Origin: Triglochin maritima
Taxonomy: Eukaryota > Streptophyta > Magnoliopsida > Alismatales > Juncaginaceae
Reading direction: 5' to 3'
Assembly (NCBI GenBank): GCA_963682175.1
Contig: OY821772.1
Coordinates: 45,282,925-45,346,924, forward strand
DNA length: 64,000 bases
The notes below the pieces were generated by a model. That model saw only the letters and a list, made by a program, of their open reading frames with translations. It was not told the origin of the DNA and made no database searches. Of this stretch, positions 48,095 to 59,480 are shown piece by piece. The translations under genes and the position numbers were made by a program. Position 1 is the first letter of the stretch. Each line of letters opens with the position of its first letter.

Positions 48095-48590
48095 AGACTG
48101 GGCTCCAGGGCTCTTTCACCCAACCACAACACACACCACGGTCACGGGGCTCCAGATCTAATCTCAACCAACCACCGTACCACACACTCGTCGCCAAGCT
48201 GGGCTCCAGGTCTAATCTCAACCAACCGCAGCTACCACGACACGCCCAAGGGCTCCAGGTCTATTTTCAACCAACCCAAACGCATAAGGGCTCCAGGTCT
48301 ATTTTCAACCAACCCCTACACGCGGTCCCTGCTCAGGCTTCAGGCCTCTTTCAGTCAACTTGAACGCACTACGGGGATCCAGGTCTAATCTCAACCAACC
48401 CCGTACAGACTAGCTGGGCTCCAGGTCTATTTTCAACCAACCGCATCTCTCACACCGTCATGGGGCTCCAGGTCTCTTTCAACCAACCGCTGTAACACCA
48501 CAATTCTAAGCTGGGCCTCAGGCCTATTTCAGCCAATCCCAAGCTCTCGCACCGTCACGGGACTCCAAATCTATTTCAACCAACCACCGC
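48095..48590. repeat. Tandem array of about 46-bp units, about 11 copies
   Basis: The core GGGCTCCAGGTCTAATTTCAACCAACC-like string, with variants, recurs about eleven times at roughly 38-52-base steps, with more variable CA-rich spacers between. It is internal to the 2.3-kb solo LTR. Confidence 0.85.
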
Positions 48591-48689
48591 AACTCTCGTG
48601 CACCCTAGCACACTTGCCGGAAGAACATCGGCACCACACTCGCCCCACACGGACGACCACAACAACAACACCTACATAGTGCAAAACTA

Positions 48690-49375
48690 GACACAAACGG
48701 TCGACCGAACCAAAAGTCCCAGTCGACCGAATCAAGCAAATACAGGGCAAATCACCTCGACTAGCACTCCCTCTGTCGACCGATTCCCCAAACCACACTC
48801 GTTCGGTCGAACCAAAGTCAATGGACGATCGACCATTTAGATGGTCAACTCCCAGGTTTAACGAACAAAACGACCATTCGGTCGAACGGCAAGGGGCCCC
48901 GTCCGACCGAAAGTCACCAGGAACAAATCCCACAACGAATTCGGTCGAACACCCGAGCACTCTCGGTCGACCGAATCCCACCAGGGAATAATCCCTCACT
49001 CGCACCACGAATCCGGTCGAACGCCGAGACCTCCTCGGTCGACCGAATTCCACCAGAGCGTTCCCCACGCTCAGCACACAGGTCCGGTCGACCGAAACCA
49101 CCTTCGGTCGAACCGACCACTATTCTCACTTAAGTCATGGTCGGACGAAGTCAATGAGCGGTCGACCGTTTGGATGGTTAATCGCTCCCAACCGACTTAA
49201 GACAGTGCACACGGTCGAACGGCAAAGGGGACCCGTTCGACCGAATCTCACCAGGCTTGCCTCCCATGCATAATCGGTCGACCGCTCCTGGGGCATCGTT
49301 CGACCGATTTGAGGCAGAACCTGAATTCTCTTCACGAACGGTCGACCGTTTGCACCAACCGGTCGACCGATCAGG
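48690..49375. repeat. Array of CGGTCGACCG and near-variants with about 72-bp period
   Basis: About twenty copies of CGGTCGACCG or one- to two-base variants (CGGTCGAACG, CGTTCGACCG) occur here. Sites at 48942, 49014 and 49085, and at 48964, 49036 and 49105, form two series about 72 bases apart with partners about 22 bases apart, the same geometry as in the kinase A intron LTR although the sequence between sites differs. Confidence 0.8.
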
Positions 49376-50639
49376 CAGTGAAATCTGCTGCACATTTACT
49401 TTTTCGACGAGCCGGAAGGCCTACCGTCGACTTCCAAATACTCACGATAACTAAGTGAGCGAGCTTGACATACCGGAAGGCTTGAAGAAGCCTTTGAAGA
49501 ACCGCGACGACGCCTCCACGAGCACGTCTCCCCAAATCACGATCTGTCAACGAACCTCGCGTCCAAACGACGATCAACACCTCCTCGACGATCCACACTC
49601 ACGAATCCACCTCCGTCAACCTCCAACACCCAACCATAACCACAGAACACGAGTTAGGTAGAGGGAGAGAGAACCAACACAAAGGAACGAGTTAAAACCA
49701 ACAACTCACCTCCAACTACCACCTTCGTTGTTCCTCACTTCGCCGGGGATCACCAACTCACCGGAGCTCGAACCTCTCGCCGGAGCACACCACTGAGGTA
49801 TAGAGAGAGAGAGAAACGGGAGTGAGAGAGAGCAACGAGAGAGAGAGAGAGAGGGAAAAACCATAAATATCTCTCACCTTTCAATCTCATCCATCCATTT
49901 CCTTCCTTTCCATATCCACCACACATCTCATCTCCTCTCCATCTCAACCCTCCATCCATCCACCTTCAATCCAAGCCATCCATCACCATTTCCCCCTAAT
50001 CACCACCTAATCAACAACAAAACCCAATTAGGATTAGGATCCCACACTAACTATATAACTGCAATAAGCAACTAAAATAGCAACACCTAACCTTAAAATT
50101 TATAGTCGAATATATCTAATCATGCCCTTTCTAAGACATAACCTAAGCAAATTTTGTCCGATTTAATTAGCACTTGCATCATCAAACAAACTTTTAATTG
50201 AGAAACAAAGTAAAAATAACACAGTCGCTCACAATCTCCATTCAACCTGAAGTAATTATAACAACTTCTGCCTTTAAATTATTTGTGCAGGTGCTCAAAT
50301 GTGTCTATGAGATTTCTTAACGGTTGACTCCATTACCAAGAAAAAGATATGTTAGGGAGTCGGTCTTCGATCCACCCAATAACTCACAACGTAAGAATTA
50401 CATACACGAGCATATATCCACCATGAAAAAATAAATCACACTCCACAAGAAAAGATAAGTGGAAAACCTCCTTCCTCGTGGGAAAAATTCAAGGCGTAAG
50501 ACACACCATAGATTTTAGTGATGAAGAAAAAAGTTTACATAGGTGAAACTCATCCTTACATGATCGCTCACCCCTCCCACAATTAGCTCTCTATTTTCCC
50601 TCTTTCGTAAACTACTTGTAGAACGTCAGGTGTCTTGGC

Positions 50640-53600
50640 ACTCGACCCAATCACTATTAGAATAAACAGATAGATCAAGTGAGGAGTTTCTATACAAGTG
50701 AAGACTCTGACTCAACATGCCATTAATGTATCTCAAGATTCTTTTGACCAACTGAAATGAAAATTGGTAGGACTATGCATGTGCTGACAGAGAAAATTAA
50801 TAGAGAAAGTAATGTCTGGCCTTGTTATACAAAGGTATTGAAGAGAACCAACAATATGGCTATACAAGGGAACCAACAACTGACTCACCAAAGGATGTCT
50901 GTGGCATAATGCTATTGAGATAGAATGAGCATATCAGGATTCTAGTAACTTCAATGCCCAAAAAATCATGTAAAGGACCTAAGTCTTTCATGTTAAACTC
51001 ATGAGTGAGCGCAAAAATAAGAGAATTAACAATTATATTGTTTGCACTAGTAATTACAATATCGTCAACATATATTAATAGAAACAAAAAGAGAATTGTC
51101 TGAAGAACTACTACCAAAGCCTTGTGTAAAAAGAAAGGAAGCAAACCTATCATACCAGGTCCTAGGAGATTGCTTTAACCCGTATAAGGCCTTATTTAGT
51201 TTACAGATATGATTAGGTTTATTAGGATTAACAAACCATGGAGGTTGTGACAAATAGACTTCTTCTGCAATAGAACCATGTAAGAAAGCATTTTGAACAT
51301 CCAATTGATGTAGAGGCCAATTATGCACGATAGCCAAACTAAGAACTAACCGAATTGTGGTAAACTTGACTACAGGAGAAAATGTTTCCAGATAGTCTAC
51401 CCTTTCAATTTGTTTATAACCTTTAGCCACTAGACGAGCTTTTAGTTTATCAAGATCACCAGTAGGTTTTAGTTTAACCCTAAAGACCCACTTACAACCA
51501 ATGGTGTGAATGCCTGGCTTTCGAGGCACAAGGTCCCATGTATTATTCTGCTTGAAGGCAACTATTTCTTCATTCATTGCTGCATTCCACCCAGGGTCTC
51601 CAAGTGCTTCTTCCACTGTGGAAGGTTCCTGAGGAAGGCAAATAGTTTGGTGAAGAAAAGCATATTTTGGGTTAGGCTTAACTATACCTGCCTTTGACCT
51701 TGTTGTCATTTGATTAAGGGGAGTGGTGTCATGCATTGGCAGATTGGCAGGTTCCACATATGTGAATCCTTCATTAGTATGGGAGTTGTTGAAGCTGTTG
51801 GCTAGTTCAAGGTCTGAACTAGTGATGGTGTTGTCATGCACTGATGGACTGGCACGTGTCTCACATTCATGGGTGTGAGAATGTGGCATCTCACTCTGGC
51901 TTGAGGATTCTCCTTCAAGGGTAGGGAGTTTCCACATTTTGAGGGGTTTGTAAGGTGATTGTGTCCTCACTCTCCCCTTCAATGACTTGACCCCTTGAAC
52001 TGAGACCATCAGAGAATGTAGAAGGCAAATCCTCAACCAACTCCATGGAGGTGGAGGGTTGAGTAACCATGTTTTCATTTCTTTGAGTGAAGTTTTCTTT
52101 GGGAACACAAAGCCAATCATGAAAGATACTAATTTCGGTTTCAGAATTAGTGGACAACATGATGGATGGAGGGTGTTTAAAAGGGAAGCAAAATTCATCA
52201 AATATAACATGTCTACTCATGTACATTCTATTTTTGGAAGGATCAAAACACATACAACCTTTGTGTCTAATACTATTACTTAAAAATACACAAGGAGTAT
52301 ATCTTTCAGATAGTTTATCTTTAGCATAGTCTCTTAAGGATGGAAAACATTTGCAACCAAAAACTCTCATGCAGTTGTATTCAGGAGCTTTAGACAGTAG
52401 ATTAACATAGGGGATAATTCCTTCATAATAAGGTATCTTATTAACAAGATATACTACAGTATTAAATGCCTCCACCCAAAACCTTTTAGCTACTCCACTA
52501 TTAAATAACAAAGTGAGACTAACAACAATTATATGTCTATGTCTTCTCTCAGCTACCCCATTTTGCTCAGGAGTATGAAGGCAAGACATTTGAAGTAAAA
52601 TTCCTTGATTTTGAAGGTGGTCTTGAAATGATTTGGAGGCAAATTCTCCCCCTCCATCACATTGGAAGGTTCTTATTTTGCCTTCAAATTATATCTCAAC
52701 AATTTTTTCAAAAAGGAGAAAACTTTTAAAGAAGTCAGATTTGGTTTTTAAAGGAAACAACCAACAGAAACGAGTGAAATCATCTACAAAACACACATAG
52801 TACCTAAAGTTGTTTCTGCTGATTACACGGGATGGTCCCCACAAATCACAATGAACTTTGTCAAATGGTTTTTGAGTAATGCTAGAGCAATCAGTAAACA
52901 GAAGACGTGTTGATTTACCTATATTACAACTATCACATATAGAGTTTTCAGAGTTATGTTTCCAAGAGGAAATTGATATATCCTAGAGTTTTGAGAAGAT
53001 TGAGGACTTTAAAGTTGGGATGCCCCAGTCTACAATGTCAAGTATGTAAGTTTACATTTCTTTGCATGTTGAAAAAGAATGTTGTATGTACATTACTAGG
53101 CAAAGCATATAAAGAATCACTTAATAAACCAGTAGTGATGATGGATCCATCACTTCTGTTCTTAATGTAGAAAGTAGTGTCAGAAAACTCTATGTTGTAA
53201 GAAAAGTCTCTGGTGAACTTCTTCACAGAGAGCAAATTAGCTTTAAGTTTGAGAGCTAGTAAAACATCTTTGAGTAAGAAACCTCCATGCTTATGATGTA
53301 TTTTAGCAGCACCAGTCTATGTGATAGGTAGACAAGTGTCATCTCCTACCATAACTTCATCATGACCAAGATAAGGAGTAAGTGAGGACAACAAACCTGG
53401 ATTACTTGTCATGTGGGTGGTGGCACCAGAGTCAGGGAACCACTCAGTGTTCTCCCCCATGGTCATCGCAGCAAGTGTTTGAGAGAGCTCCCTAGAGGTG
53501 TATGTTTGGTTAAACTTGTGCCAACACTTGAGTGCATCATGGCCCAGTTTTTGACAGATATGGCAAGTAACTATCTGACGTCTTTGGTTTGGGTCCGATC

Positions 53601-54435
53601 CATTAGGCTTTCCAGAAGCTCGAGGGTTGATGGAGAGAGACACATGTTCGGTTTGGGCAGAGGGAGGCTGACCTTGGTTGGCTGGGGTGAAGCCCCGACC
53701 CTTGGAGGTGAAGCCTCCATCTCGTTTGTCCTTTCCTTGCCATTTTCCTCTTCCTCCTTGCTTTTGGCCATAGAAGACCATCTGAACGTCTCCATCGGGA
53801 CAATGGATCTGCATACGCGTCTCGTAGTTCTGAAGAAGAGGGACGACTGTCGCATATGAGGGCAACGGGGGCTTTAGATAGGTGGTGGTAAACGGGTTAT
53901 ACTCAAGACCAAGTCTGTTCAACATCCAGAACATCTTACTTTGGTAACTCACTGGTCACCCTATTGCTACCAATTCATCGCACAACTTCTTGAACTGCCT
54001 GGCGTAGTCATTTAGCTCATTGAAATTCTTTCTTCTCAACATTTGGAGTTGTTGCATGAGATAAAACTCCCTTTCCTCCGAATCTTGGGCGAGCTCGTGC
54101 TTAAGAGCCTCCCAGACCGCTCGAGAAGAATCAAGGCGGACGACTATGCTTAGCACTTCCTCGCTCAAAGTGTTGATGATCTACGCCTTAAGAAGACGAT
54201 CAAACTTTCTCCAGAGCTCATACTCTAGATTTGGAACCAACTTCGACCATCCTTCCTTCTTAGCCTCCAAGATTTCTTTTTCAGGGATGTGAATATTATC
54301 ATCGATGAAGCCGACCATGCCTTGGGACTCAATCGGCCCAAGAATCTGCATCTCCCACAATAAATAGTTCGTAGTGGTGAGCTTGACAGACAAGTTTTTG
54401 GGTTGGGTTGGCTCATAGGCGATGAGCCAACCCAA
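50640..54435 (-). pseudogene. Copia gag-pol polyprotein, broken
   Basis: Domains follow the copia order on the minus strand. Gag runs from 54435 to about 53560 (LTTTNYLLWEMQ, LNDYARQFKKLCDEL) with the zinc knuckle CHICQKLGHDALKC. Protease has WFPDSGATTHM near 53410. Next come a pre-integrase segment and then integrase (HTPEQNGVAERRHRHI near 52580). Reverse transcriptase has WNAAMNEEI, KWVFRVK, LVAKGY, QLDVQNAFLHG and, after a break, YVDDIVI near 51070. RNase H stops soon after a SDWVECQDT segment near 50650, so the C-terminus is lost. Several stops and frame changes separate these blocks. The element is inactive. Confidence 0.85.
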
Positions 54436-54716
54436 CCCAAGATTCTCGAGCGGTCTGGGAGGCTCTTAAGCACGAGCTCGCCCAAGATTCGGAGGAAATG
54501 GAGTTTTATCTCATGCAACAACTCCAATTACATGCACGAGCGCATATCCACCATGAAAAAATAGATCACACTCCACAAGAAAAGATATACATGGAAAACT
54601 CCCAACCCATAGGAAAAAACATATCCTTATCCTACCTCCATAAGCGTCCCAAAGTTTGGGACGCTTATGGAGGAAGGATAAGGATAGGTTTTTGGGTTGG
54701 GTTGGCTCATAGGCGA
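54400..54716. repeat. Cluster of near-perfect palindromes and an inverted gag fragment
   Basis: A perfect 17-bp stem with a 5-base loop lies at 54400-54438 around GGTTGGGTTGGCTCAT. Bases 54443-54525 are an inverted copy of gag sequence at 54046-54128. A 32-bp stem with one mismatch and a one-base loop spans 54622-54686. A further copy of the GGGTTGGGTTGGCTCATAGG string lies at about 54693-54713. Together these form a fold-back structure at the 5' end of the copia gag. Confidence 0.9.
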
Positions 54717-55376
54717 CATCTTTGGTGGTTCTAAAAGGTATATCTCACCAAGAAGGTTTTGATACCATGTGTGGAAACATTAACTGAGGTCTTGATCGAG
54801 ACAAAATGTCTCGATGAAGACGAAGACTCAATTAGGGTTTGGGAAGACGAAGAGAGAAGACGATGCGGAGGAAAGCAAAATGAATGGTTGTTTTCTTATT
54901 AGGGTTTCTTGTTTGTGCGAGGTTTTTATACATGTATGTGACCGGGTTTCATTACCTGGATTCGTTTACAAAATCCAGACCACACCAATTTCTTATTCAC
55001 GTACTCGTCCTTCGATACGAATGCTTGCACCCGAATCTCCAACCATCAGTTCTGATACCATTTGTTAGGGATTGAATCTCCGAATTCGTCTCAAGAACCC
55101 ACAACGTAAAAATTAAATGCACGAGCACATATCCACCATGAAAAAAAAGATCACACTCCACAAGAAAAGATATACATGGAAAACTCCCAACCCCGAGGAA
55201 AAAATCACGACCTAACACACACACTGTGGATTTTATTGATGAAGAGAAAGTTTACATCGGTGAAACGCATCCTCGCATAATCGCTCACCCTCCCCACAAC
55301 TAACTCACTATTCCCCATCTTTTGTAACCCTTAAAACCAGTTGTGTCGTCTCCATTGACAACCTACGTCGCACCTG

Positions 55377-57340
55377 TTAGTGTAGGATTTCTAGTTTAAT
55401 TGCACATATTTATTTTCGAAATTTTATGCACAATAAGGATCAATTACAATTTTTCTATGATTTGTTTCATGCATGCATCGGTTTGTTTCAATAACTAGTT
55501 TCAAAACTTTATTAAAACAAACATGGGCTCCGAAATTCATACCTAGAAGTTCTCTAAAATTTCTTGAAGATCCGGAGGCGTTGAGGATGCTTGTTGCTGC
55601 GCCGGATGCCCCCGAGTATTCACCAAACTCTAAACAAGATCGGAGAGAGAAGAGCTAGCCTCTAAATCTCCAAAAGGGTTTAGAATCTATGTACTGACCC
55701 CTCTTTAGTTCCCTTGAGAAGAAGATCTCTGAAAACTAAAACTAAACTCAAGAATTAAGGTGAAATTCGTGGAGAATTATGGAGAGAGATGTTTGCACAA
55801 GAAGATAATCAATTAATTAACAAGGTAATGAGATAAACTTGTATTTATAAGTTCTCTCCAAATTACATATTCATATGCAACCTCTTGCCCATGATTTCAT
55901 GCAAACTTCCATCTAACCATCCATTATTTGCTAACAAATAATCTTAGCCACAAATTAAATCAGTTATGGACCAATTCCATGCATGATCTAATTAATTCTT
56001 AAATTTATTCTGCAGTAACCGTCTGAATCGGTCGACCGTTTTTGAGGTTCGGTCGACCGTTTAGACCAAGTTTCGGTCGACCGTTCATAACTCGGTCGAC
56101 CGTTCGCAACAAAAATTATTTCATCGTAATGTTCGGTCGACCGAAAACGAACAAACGAAATTCCTATAGCGATCGAGACACATCCGGACGACCGTGCAAC
56201 ATTTCGGTCGACCGTGCAACATCCGATCGACCGTTTACGGTTTAGCGGTCGACCGTTTTTGCACAGTACTGCAGACTCGTCAAATTTCGGTTTAACCCCT
56301 ACAAAATTTGACATTTCGGGATTAGTAGTAACTTCACAACTTATGTAACATATTATCCGTAATGATAAATCATTACACCCCATAATATTTACATCACATA
56401 TGAATTTAATTTAGATTCTAATTATGTTATTAATGACAACATAATTTTGATTTCGCTTGTTCACCACATGTGTCATTTTTTCTACATGAAACCCGACACA
56501 CCTTATGAACTCAAAATCCACATTTCTTGTTTCCCAGATTTGTGGTGTGACCTATGGGAGGATCTAGACTAAGTTGGCAGTGATATTAAGAGCTTAATAT
56601 CACAAGCTATAAGCGGTATCTAGCTACACATTATAGCTCCCAATTAGTTAGATGTCTTAATTCCACTTGAACCAAAACCCGATCCATTTAGTGATGGAGT
56701 GCATCACTTGTCCGTCCCTTGCCTCATGATATTAAGAATACACACAAAGTGATATTGTGTCATCTTTGTATTAGTATTCATTTCTTGATCTCTTTAAGCT
56801 AGTTATAAATATGTGACTTAACTCAAATCACATTGTGCACATTATAACTTGGCTTTATAAAGGGGCCCACTAATATCATCACTCAATTAAGAGGGGCAAT
56901 GATAATCTTTTGACCAACAATCTTCTCCAACAAAAGTCATACTTAACCAACTAATGTCTTTGCACTACACTCATTGATAGCTTAACACACTAGTCTAATT
57001 ATTAGGTCAATTCGGTATACAAAAGTAGTATTTTCCTCTTTTGCGTACCCGTGTTGTCACTCACTTGTAGAGCTACAATGATCTATGACCAACACGACAA
57101 TCTTAACTCGGTAATTAATGTCTCATGTTAATTACCATGATTGCGAATATCTTTTGTTTTATGTAAACCAATATCTTTTAGAGCTCTACGGTTAAGGACC
57201 AAGAGCCTCTTCCTTAACACTTCTAAAAGACGAATAACATAAACAAGGAACAAAATGATTTCTTATTCAATTCATAATAATTGACATTTAAAAGTAAAAC
57301 TTTTAGAACACATTCTCTTCAGTTAGGACCTAACCCTAAT
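55377..57340. repeat. LTR-like non-coding repeat DNA
   Basis: This stretch lacks coding sequence and looks like LTR or untranslated retroelement DNA: it opens TGTTAGTGTAGGATTTC, has a CGGTCGACCG array at 56030-56255 and later AT-rich sequence. I could not find a closing terminus with a matching duplication, so the borders are those of the surrounding features. Confidence 0.45.
56030..56255. repeat. CGGTCGACCG array, short spacing
   Basis: Nine copies of CGGTCGACCG or close variants lie near 56029, 56051, 56075, 56094, 56133, 56183, 56204, 56222 and 56243, many about 20 bases apart. Unlike the two arrays with a 72-73-bp period, the spacing here is shorter and irregular. Confidence 0.85.
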
Positions 57341-57479
57341 TGGTGAGACTAATCAAGGTTAATGGATTGGTTATTGGAGGGAAAGGTGATTTAAGGTAGA
57401 GGTTTGTAATTGGTCATTGAAGAGGAGTTGGGTTATAAGAGTGCATTAATACTCTTCTCCTTCTCAATTCTCTCTCTCT

Positions 57480-58320
57480 CAACTCAGTTCATCTCTCTCT
57501 AAACTACATCGTGGGGGCATGAACGACGAGCAAGGGAGGTTCAGCAAGACGTGGCCAGAGGATAGTGTGGTGTGGTTGACAAGGAGTTTGTGTGAAAAGG
57601 TTATCGGGTGCAAGTTTGGTGAGGCAGAGATCACCAGCGACGTTGGGAACTTCGGTGAGCGTTATAAATGTATGCCAAGTTCATTTAGAAGTTCACACAA
57701 TGTGTGTAAGTGGTCATGGTCGTCACCGGAAGTCGGAGACCTCGTCAGAGAAAGGGTGCAATAAGGTTACTGCATTGGAACGGTCAGCCAACATGTGTCT
57801 CGATCGACCGGTAATAGTGTAATTGTTCGAGTCTACCCAAATTGGTCGAACGATGCCTATTGGTGATCGATTGGTTGCGTAAATGTGATGGGTTGTAGAA
57901 AACTCTATTTTAATCGGTGGGACATGACTCTTTTGTTACTGATTGCACCTGTCGCAAGTTGGTCAGGGCCTAGACTTTCTAAATGGTCGACCGCCTCAGA
58001 TCAGTTCGACCGACAACTTAAATGTACTGTCCGCGTGTGTGACCAACGTGTGCAGGGGTGGATGTTCTTTTATGTTCCAAATGGTCGGCCACCATGGTAT
58101 TTTCGTTCGACTAGTGGTAGTCGAAGTTGGGAGCTTAAGACTATGTTATTTTCAGTCGGATGAGACCCCTTTGTCGTTTGACCGTTATGTCGTTAAGTTA
58201 GTTGGACTGGGGCTTAGACCTTCTAAATGATTGACCTCCCAATCTTTTTGGTTCGACTGATGTTAAGGAATTCGTTCGACCGACTATGTTGCGGTTCAAA
58301 CCTTTGACAGATTTGGGGGA
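57480..58320. repeat. LTR fragment related to the CGGTCGACCG-bearing LTRs
   Basis: Degenerate GGTCGACCG, GTTCGACCG and GGTCGAACG strings recur through this block. A segment near 58150-58190 resembles the reverse complement of the array in the 2.3-kb solo LTR (around 48875-48905), so this may be a decayed relative in opposite orientation. Open frames here follow the repeats and match no protein I know. Confidence 0.5.
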
Positions 58321-58515
58321 AATTGTTGACCACCTTGCCCGTTTCGGTCAATCGTTGGTGCCCGGTATTTGAATTTCATGTTTCGTGTGATAGTACAACA
58401 TTGTCCACAGAAACTCGTGATCTCGCCTCGTGCATGTGCCGGGAGGTGACGGTGGGTGTGAGGATCCTGCTTGCCCAGGGTCCGTCGGGTGGAAAGGTAG
58501 GGATACTTGGTGTTT

Positions 58516-58605
58516 GCAACTTGTGTGAGAAACTATTTTGCAACTTATGTGGGCAACTATTTTTGCAGCTTGTGTGAGCAACTGTTTTGCAGCTTGTGTA
58601 AGCAT
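58516..58605. repeat. Tandem repeat of 24-25-bp units, about 3.7 copies
   Basis: Units start at 58516, 58540, 58565 and 58589, each reading GCARCTTRTGTGAGCAACT with few changes. No function is evident. Confidence 0.9.
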
Positions 58606-59099
58606 ACCTCTGTTGACCTCATGTGCCGCGGTGGGTGCCCTTGTGGGACCCATTTGTTGTATGGTAGGACCGATGTCCTTCAGTACCTGTTTGGGGAAGA
58701 GATGTTACTATTATTTTTTTGTATATCATGTTATACTAGTGTGTTGATTTTGTACGTTATTCATGCATGTTGGGGGAGTTTGGCATACAAGATTTTCATT
58801 ATGAAAATCCAAACGTTGTATCATGTTTGCATTGCAAGTCTTGAGCAACAGTGAGTGGGTGCTGATTGAGGAGGGGCGCACCAGGGACCGAATCCTGGTG
58901 GTTGAACCATCATTTTAGTATTAACGTTTTGTGGAGCATGGACCGGCAATCTTTTGGTTGATACCCGATCAGGAGGTAAAATGGATTTGCATACACCTGA
59001 TGAAATCTTTTGCAGGTATGTTACTGACAACTTGTGAAATTGGAGACGTGTCTTCGAAAAACAACACTATTTGGTACGATGTCAAAGACAAACACTAAT

Positions 59100-59480
59100 A
59101 TTTGCTCCTATGCCTTTTTTTATTTACGTTGTTACGTTAACTACTTCATTAATTTTCGTTATTTATATTAATAATTAATGGAAATTTTGTGGACTTATAT
59201 TTCAATAAACATAGAAACATAAATTTCATTATATGTATTGTAAATTTTACAAACCACTTTAATATTTTATTATATGTTTTCACGACTCTTTCACACTTCT
59301 CATTCTTTTTTTCTCTCTCATCTCCTCCACTCATCTCTCGATAAATTTAATGGTTCAGTTACAAGATTAATGAAATTCAATAAAAAATTAATTTTTTCAT
59401 AAAAAATTATTTTCTAAAAATTATTTTTGATGAAAAAAAATTCATTTCCTAAAAAAATCAATTTTTAATTATCTTATTTT
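59100..59480. mobile_element. Decayed relative of the Mutator-like MITE
   Basis: The block shares the interior of the element at 45701-46294, including TTAATGGAAATTTTG, TTCATTATATGTATTGTAAA and CTCTCTCATCTC, but lacks recognisable outer inverted repeats. It appears to be an old, truncated copy. Confidence 0.55.

Larger units (their letters stand above)
47709..50046 (-). mobile_element. Large solo LTR, 2338 bp, with 5-bp TSD
   Basis: The block begins TGTAACATCCTC and ends TAGGATCCCACA, and a perfect 5-bp duplication CTAAC flanks it (47704-47708 and 50047-50051). There is no gag or pol sequence, so it is a solo LTR. Its size and TGTAACATCC-like end would suit a gypsy-type element, which is inference; so is the orientation. 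Inside are a 46-bp tandem array (48095-48590), a CGGTCGACCG array (48690-49375) and a GA-rich tract near 49800-49856. Confidence 0.85.
50350..55330 (-). mobile_element. Ty1-copia retrotransposon, decayed and rearranged
   Basis: Two LTR-like copies share about 250 bases, near 50350-50605 (downstream side) and 55063-55330 (upstream side); both begin TGTTAGGG in plus-strand reading and share CACAACGTAA and ATATCCACCATGAAAAAA. A minus-strand primer-binding-type string TGGTATCAGAAC (plus 55049-55060) lies two bases inside the upstream LTR. Between them is a broken gag-pol. No matching target duplication was found and the outer LTR limits are approximate. A second TGGTATCA string at 54758-54770 and a third LTR fragment at 54528-54600 show that the 5' part is rearranged or nested. 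Confidence 0.75.

Noticed and set aside
48571..49101. 176-codon open frame on the minus strand
   Set aside because: It is open only because it runs through the CGGTCGACCG-type repeats (repeated RSTE and GRP strings) of a solo LTR. No protein family matches.
53413..53859. 148-codon plus-strand frame
   Set aside because: It is the antisense shadow of the copia gag region, which is identified by its zinc knuckle on the other strand.
57519..58163. Overlapping open frames of 76-95 codons on the plus strand
   Set aside because: They follow LTR-like repeat sequence with CGGTCGACCG variants; no domain is recognisable and codon pattern is not convincing.
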